Below are positions 60,772-64,000 of a DNA stretch of 64,000 nt, piece by piece; position 1 is the stretch's first letter, and every line of letters begins with the position of its first letter. The stretch spans positions 1 through 64,000 of the forward strand of contig JAXCGZ010009873.1 of NCBI GenBank assembly GCA_037179515.1, read 5' to 3'. The stretch comes from Halocaridina rubra. Its lineage: Eukaryota; Arthropoda; Malacostraca; Decapoda; Atyidae. The notes beneath the pieces are model-generated. The model made no database searches, was not told the origin of the DNA, and saw only the letters and a list, made by a program, of their open reading frames with translations. A program made the translations under genes and the position numbers.

Positions 60772-61826
60772 TTCCGTATCAGCTGATGCGCCCGCACACA
60801 CTATTTCCCAGGCAATATTATATTAAATATGTGTTTGCAATTTGTTCTTAATGCTTTTTGTCAATTTTCTTCATAATATCTGATCGCATTAAGCTGTAGA
60901 GGAGGAGTAGGATGCGGGAGTACGAACCTCTATTGGCAAACGTTATGCTACTTCCGTATCAGCTGATGCACCCTCACACGCTGTTTCCCTGATGATATTA
61001 TATTAAAAATATGTTTGCTGTTTGTCCTTAATGCTTTTATTCAATTTTCTTCACAATATCCGCTTGCATTAAGCGCTAGAGGAGGAGTAGGATGCGGGAG
61101 AACGAACCTCTATTGGCAAACCTTTTGCTACCAGTGCTACCAGGTCAAGCTGTCAAAAATTCCCTAAATTTGCTTACAAAATTTTCCTATTTGGCTCAAA
61201 TTATCCCCGTTACAGATACATATACAAGGCATATTTCAATAGTTAAATACTGCTCATAATCTCATAACATAACTTATTGTTGATCTTTTTGGCAAATGTC
61301 ATCAGTCATGAAATTTAAATGGGCCTTAGTTATTTCCATGTCTTCAGCAGATGAAGTTTCAAAAGTTCTTTTTGCATGTAACATCCCTACTAATAATTCT
61401 GAGGTTAAAGAATTTTTTGTTTGCATTTTCATTAAGTTCACTTGTGAAAAATATCTCTCTCTCTCTCTCTGCATCCAATGTATTTTTCAATTTCTTCATC
61501 TCAGTTACCACACAGAGTAAAAATATAAAGAATTAGAATAATAACAGCTAGTTCTCCAGAATTTCCCTAGATTTTCCCTCTTTCTTTTCTGGATTTTCCC
61601 TATATGTTTAGTGAATTTTCAAGTATTTTCCCTGTTTCCCTGTATCCACCTGAATTTCCCTAAAACAAGGAAATTTCCCTGTACCTGGCAGCCTAGTTTG
61701 CTACTTCCATATCAGCTGATGCACAGTCACACGCTCTTTCCCTGACAATATTATATTAAAAATAACTTTGCTGTTTGTTCTTAAAGCTTTTTTAAATTTT
61801 CTTCATAATATCCGATCGTAGCCAGT
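60772..61826 (-). repeat. inverted ~180 bp satellite units, split by a hAT element
   Basis: The same satellite as at 57.8-58.9 kb, in reverse: 60772-61131 (about two units, period 180) and 61705-61826 (part of a unit). The hAT element at 61132-61696 lies between them and its 8 bp duplication restores continuity. The right end meets a Tigger N-terminal coding piece without a gap. Confidence 0.82.
61132..61696. mobile_element. hAT-type element, 565 bp, in the satellite
   Basis: Flanked by a perfect 8 bp duplication tttgctac (61124-61131 and 61697-61704). Ends CAGTGCTACCAGG and CCTGGCAGCCTAG are imperfect inverted repeats of hAT style. The interior has aattccct/gggaaatt-rich subterminal sequence and a short minus-strand open frame (61274-61474, with LTSELLVGMLHAKRTFE and LNFMTDDI) that may be the end of a hAT transposase. 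Confidence 0.88.
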
Positions 61827-61888
61827 TTATCGTCCAGTGTTATAGCATGACGCTTAGCAATTGCACTAGGAATTTTCTTAGGTGCCAT
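61814..61888 (-). pseudogene. N-terminus of a second Tigger transposase
   Basis: ATG at 61888-61886 starts MAPKKIPSAIAKRH, then AITLDDKLATI. This is the usual Tigger/pogo N-terminus (MAPKK... then LTLEEKL.II), leading into the first DNA-binding helix. After about 25 codons the sequence runs without a break into the inverted satellite unit (GYYEENLKKL-stop). No more of this transposase is present. Short, so the call rests on pattern only. Confidence 0.6.
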
Positions 61889-62327
61889 GGGGGCAAAATA
61901 TATGGTCACAAATGAATGAGAATGAGAGTAGCCGATAAACAGACATATACCATGCACAAACTAATCAATTCAAAACAATAGCGGTTTCGTGGGAATGACG
62001 AGTGACGACGCCTAACGGTAGATATTGGAACTACTGTACGTATTTTAATAACATATTATATGCTTTTATTCTTATTTATTGTACAATAACATGATTTTAC
62101 GTGCTTTTGTTTTTATTTATTGGACAGTAACATGATTTCATGTGCTTTTAATGGTTTTCTAGTGATATTATGATTCCAAAATTAGTAGCGGACAGACGTA
62201 AAGTTGATTATAATGACGTAAACTTTATTTTTTTAATTTATTTTTTTTTTCCATGTATTTTTTTGAAAACCGACGTATAATCGAGAACGACTTAACTCGA
62301 AACGACTTAAGCCTAGGTATACCTTAC

Positions 62328-62328
<1 letters not shown>

Positions 62329-62420
<92 letters not shown>
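62329..62420 (+). repeat. (TA)n microsatellite before MITE copy 2
   Basis: About 90 bp of TA between the Tigger-like end and acacctagtt. Confidence 0.95.
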
Positions 62421-62424
<4 letters not shown>

Positions 62425-62556
62425 CTAGTTCTTAGAATAACGCGAAGATAGGTTCTCAGAAGTGCCTCGTAATGTAATAATCGCACAATGTTACAAGTCA
62501 CTTTCCATAAGAAACAATGACAATGGGCATAGATACGTTTCACAACCATACATAGA

Positions 62557-63899
62557 CCAGTTTCCTTGACCAGCATAGTCTGCAGAGTTATGGAGAAATT
62601 CCTAAGGAAACGTATCTCTCTTCACTTGGAATCCTTCAACTTTTTGTCAGTGAGGCAACATGGCTTCAGAGAAGGTAGATCAACAGTAACAAACTTATTA
62701 GAATTCTATGATGAAGTAAGCCGAATCTTACAGGAAAGAGAGGGCTGGGCAGATTGCATATTCCTAGACTTCCAGAAAGCATTTGACACTATTCCACATG
62801 GGAGACTTTTTAGGAAGCTGCAAGCAATGGCTAGAATAGGTGGAAATGTTTTGGAATGGATAAAAACTTACTTAGAAGGAAGGGAACAGAGGTTTAGAGT
62901 AAGACACTCAGTGTCTGAATGGAGAAGAGTTAGTAGTGGAGTTCCACAGGGTTCAGTTTTAGGGCCACTTTTGTTCCATGTATATGTAAATGACCTACCA
63001 GAGTCTGTAAATTCATTCATGAATATGTTTGCAGATGATGCAAGGATTGTGAAGAAAGTAAAAAACGAGAACAATGGCAGAGAACTTCAGGAGGATCTAA
63101 ATAATCTGCATGAGTGGTCAGAAAAGTGGCTAATGAAATTCAATACTTCAAAATGTAAGGTAATGAGAATGGGTACAAGTGCAAGAAGGCCCAAGCTTGA
63201 CTATTCGGTGGCTGGAGTACAACTTCAAGAGACAGAAAATGAGAGAGATCTAGGAGTAAACATACTGGCAGATTTGTCTCCAGAAATACATATAAATGGC
63301 AGAGTAAGGGCAGCATATGCATTCTTATCAAATGTAAGGGTAGCCTTCAGGCACATGGACAAGGAAATGTTCAGAAATATTTATGTAACCTATGTGAGGC
63401 CAAAACTCGAATATGCAGCCCCCTTTTGGAATCCACACTTGAAAAAGCACATAGCTAAGCTTGAAAAAGTTCAAAGACATGCCACGAAACTGGTACCAGA
63501 AATACGCAATCTCAGTTATGATGAGAGGCTGAGGGAATTAGACTTACCATCACTCGAAGCTAGAAGAGTGAGGGGGGATATGGTGACAGTCTTTAATTTC
63601 CTTCATGGTTATGATAGAGTGGATAGGGATCGATATTTTGATATGGCAGGCTCTAGAACTAGAGGTCATAGTTTGAAGCTTCGTAAGAAAACTTCTTTGC
63701 AGGATGTAAGGAAATACTTTTTCAGTGTAAGAGTAGTTGATAATTGGAATTGGCTAAGCGAGGAGGTAGTTAATGTTATCTCAATCCATAGTTTTAAGGA
63801 CAGGTATGATAAGTATCACTAAGTATAAAATGGAACCGATCAGGAGACGGGAAGATACGAGCTTTGGGCTCTTTCCCGTAAACACAATTAGGTAATTAC
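62557..63899 (+). mobile_element. CR1-like LINE, copy K, 5'-truncated
   Basis: Enters at the shared word atagaccagtttccttg and ends with aattaggtaattac. The 5' junction shows microhomology (atagac) between the MITE and CR1. Confidence 0.88.
62566..63822 (+). CDS. CR1-like RT, copy K, 418-codon open frame
   Basis: The longest uninterrupted CR1 reverse transcriptase here. It starts in the RT fingers (MTSIVCRVMEKFLRKRISLH) and contains RQHGFREGRSTVTNLLEFYD, WADCIFLDFQKAFDTIPHGR, SSGVPQGSVLGPLLFHVYVN, the catalytic FADDARIVKKV, then WSEKWLMKFNTSKCKVMRMG, RPKLEYAAPFWNPHL and SIHSFKDRYDKYH. The A-run after FADD is six long, so this copy lacks the frameshift of copy A. The endonuclease and N-terminal RT blocks are absent, so it could not transpose by itself. 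The ATG is internal and chosen only as the first in frame. Confidence 0.86.
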   Translation: MTSIVCRVMEKFLRKRISLHLESFNFLSVRQHGFREGRSTVTNLLEFYDEVSRILQEREGWADCIFLDFQKAFDTIPHGRLFRKLQAMARIGGNVLEWIKTYLEGREQRFRVRHSVSEWRRVSSGVPQGSVLGPLLFHVYVNDLPESVNSFMNMFADDARIVKKVKNENNGRELQEDLNNLHEWSEKWLMKFNTSKCKVMRMGTSARRPKLDYSVAGVQLQETENERDLGVNILADLSPEIHINGRVRAAYAFLSNVRVAFRHMDKEMFRNIYVTYVRPKLEYAAPFWNPHLKKHIAKLEKVQRHATKLVPEIRNLSYDERLRELDLPSLEARRVRGDMVTVFNFLHGYDRVDRDRYFDMAGSRTRGHSLKLRKKTSLQDVRKYFFSVRVVDNWNWLSEEVVNVISIHSFKDRYDKYH

Positions 63900-64000
63900 A
63901 ATATACTAAAGATATAAGATAAGTAAAACATATTTCATAAGTACAGTACATAACAAGCAGAAAGACCTGTAGTAATGTATATTAACATGCAAATAGTGTA

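Larger units (their letters stand above)
62422..64000. mobile_element. satellite-bearing MITE family, copy 2, split by CR1
   Basis: 62422-62556 matches the left end of copy 1 (CACCTAGTTC, gaagataggttctcagaag, ccataagaaacaatg). After the CR1 insertion, 63901-64000 continues with actaaagatata, agtaaaacata and ataagtaca as in copy 1 (57566-57605). It runs off the window. Confidence 0.8.

Overview
This is eukaryotic, AT-rich DNA that is mostly transposable elements. It carries introns, non-LTR and LTR retrotransposons, pogo/Tigger and hAT DNA transposons, tRNA-derived SINE-like repeats and very long (TA)n, (CT)n and (AAT)n microsatellites. The mixture and the microsatellite density suggest an arthropod, most likely a decapod crustacean. 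That is an inference from repeat style; no species-diagnostic gene was seen. I saw no prokaryotic gene, operon or CRISPR array.

One host gene is well supported. On the minus strand, three exons (47767-47661, 47407-47200, 44846-44769) encode the C-terminus of a multiple C2 and transmembrane domain protein (MCTP), with matching splice sites, phases and stop codon. Its upstream exons are not visible. If the gene continues, everything from about 47.8 kb to the right edge is intron.

Layout. 0.2-12.2 kb: three head-to-tail CR1-like LINE copies; the third is split by a 4.35 kb Gypsy element (minus strand, LTRs at both ends). 12.2-15.7 kb: the front half of a Tigger transposase, then two truncated Gypsy fragments facing away from each other. 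15.8-16.2 kb: a 0.43 kb near-perfect hairpin. 20.5-30.1 kb: a second Gypsy element with both LTRs, itself invaded by a second Gypsy remnant, a hAT transposon holding (CT)n, and a Tigger-like piece. 31.4-36.3 kb: microsatellites, a pogo-type MITE inside (TA)n, SINE-like units and a LINE fragment. 36.3-40.0 kb: four 5'-truncated CR1 copies in tandem on the minus strand, joined through short (TG)n tracts. 44.8-47.8 kb: MCTP exons. 49.57-55.04 kb: a nearly complete two-ORF LINE on the minus strand with a 38 bp target-site duplication. 55.0-56.0 kb: a tandem array of ~275 bp tRNA-like units. 56.0-59.4 kb: the back half of a Tigger element with ~258 bp repeats in its 3' region, invaded by a MITE that carries a ~180 bp satellite. 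59.5-62.3 kb: a second Tigger-like remnant with inverted satellite units, two hAT insertions and a CR1 tail. 62.4-64.0 kb: a second copy of the satellite MITE family, split by a CR1 copy with an open 418-codon frame.

The genes do not form a pathway. The main content is a datable nest of insertions, with target-site duplications visible for several of them. The most unusual points are the CA-rich 5' junctions of the CR1 copies, a Tigger transposase whose two halves meet at the same codon but lie 43 kb apart, the satellite that appears continuous with a Tigger N-terminal coding segment, and a long hairpin. I saw no clear evidence of a new functional system.
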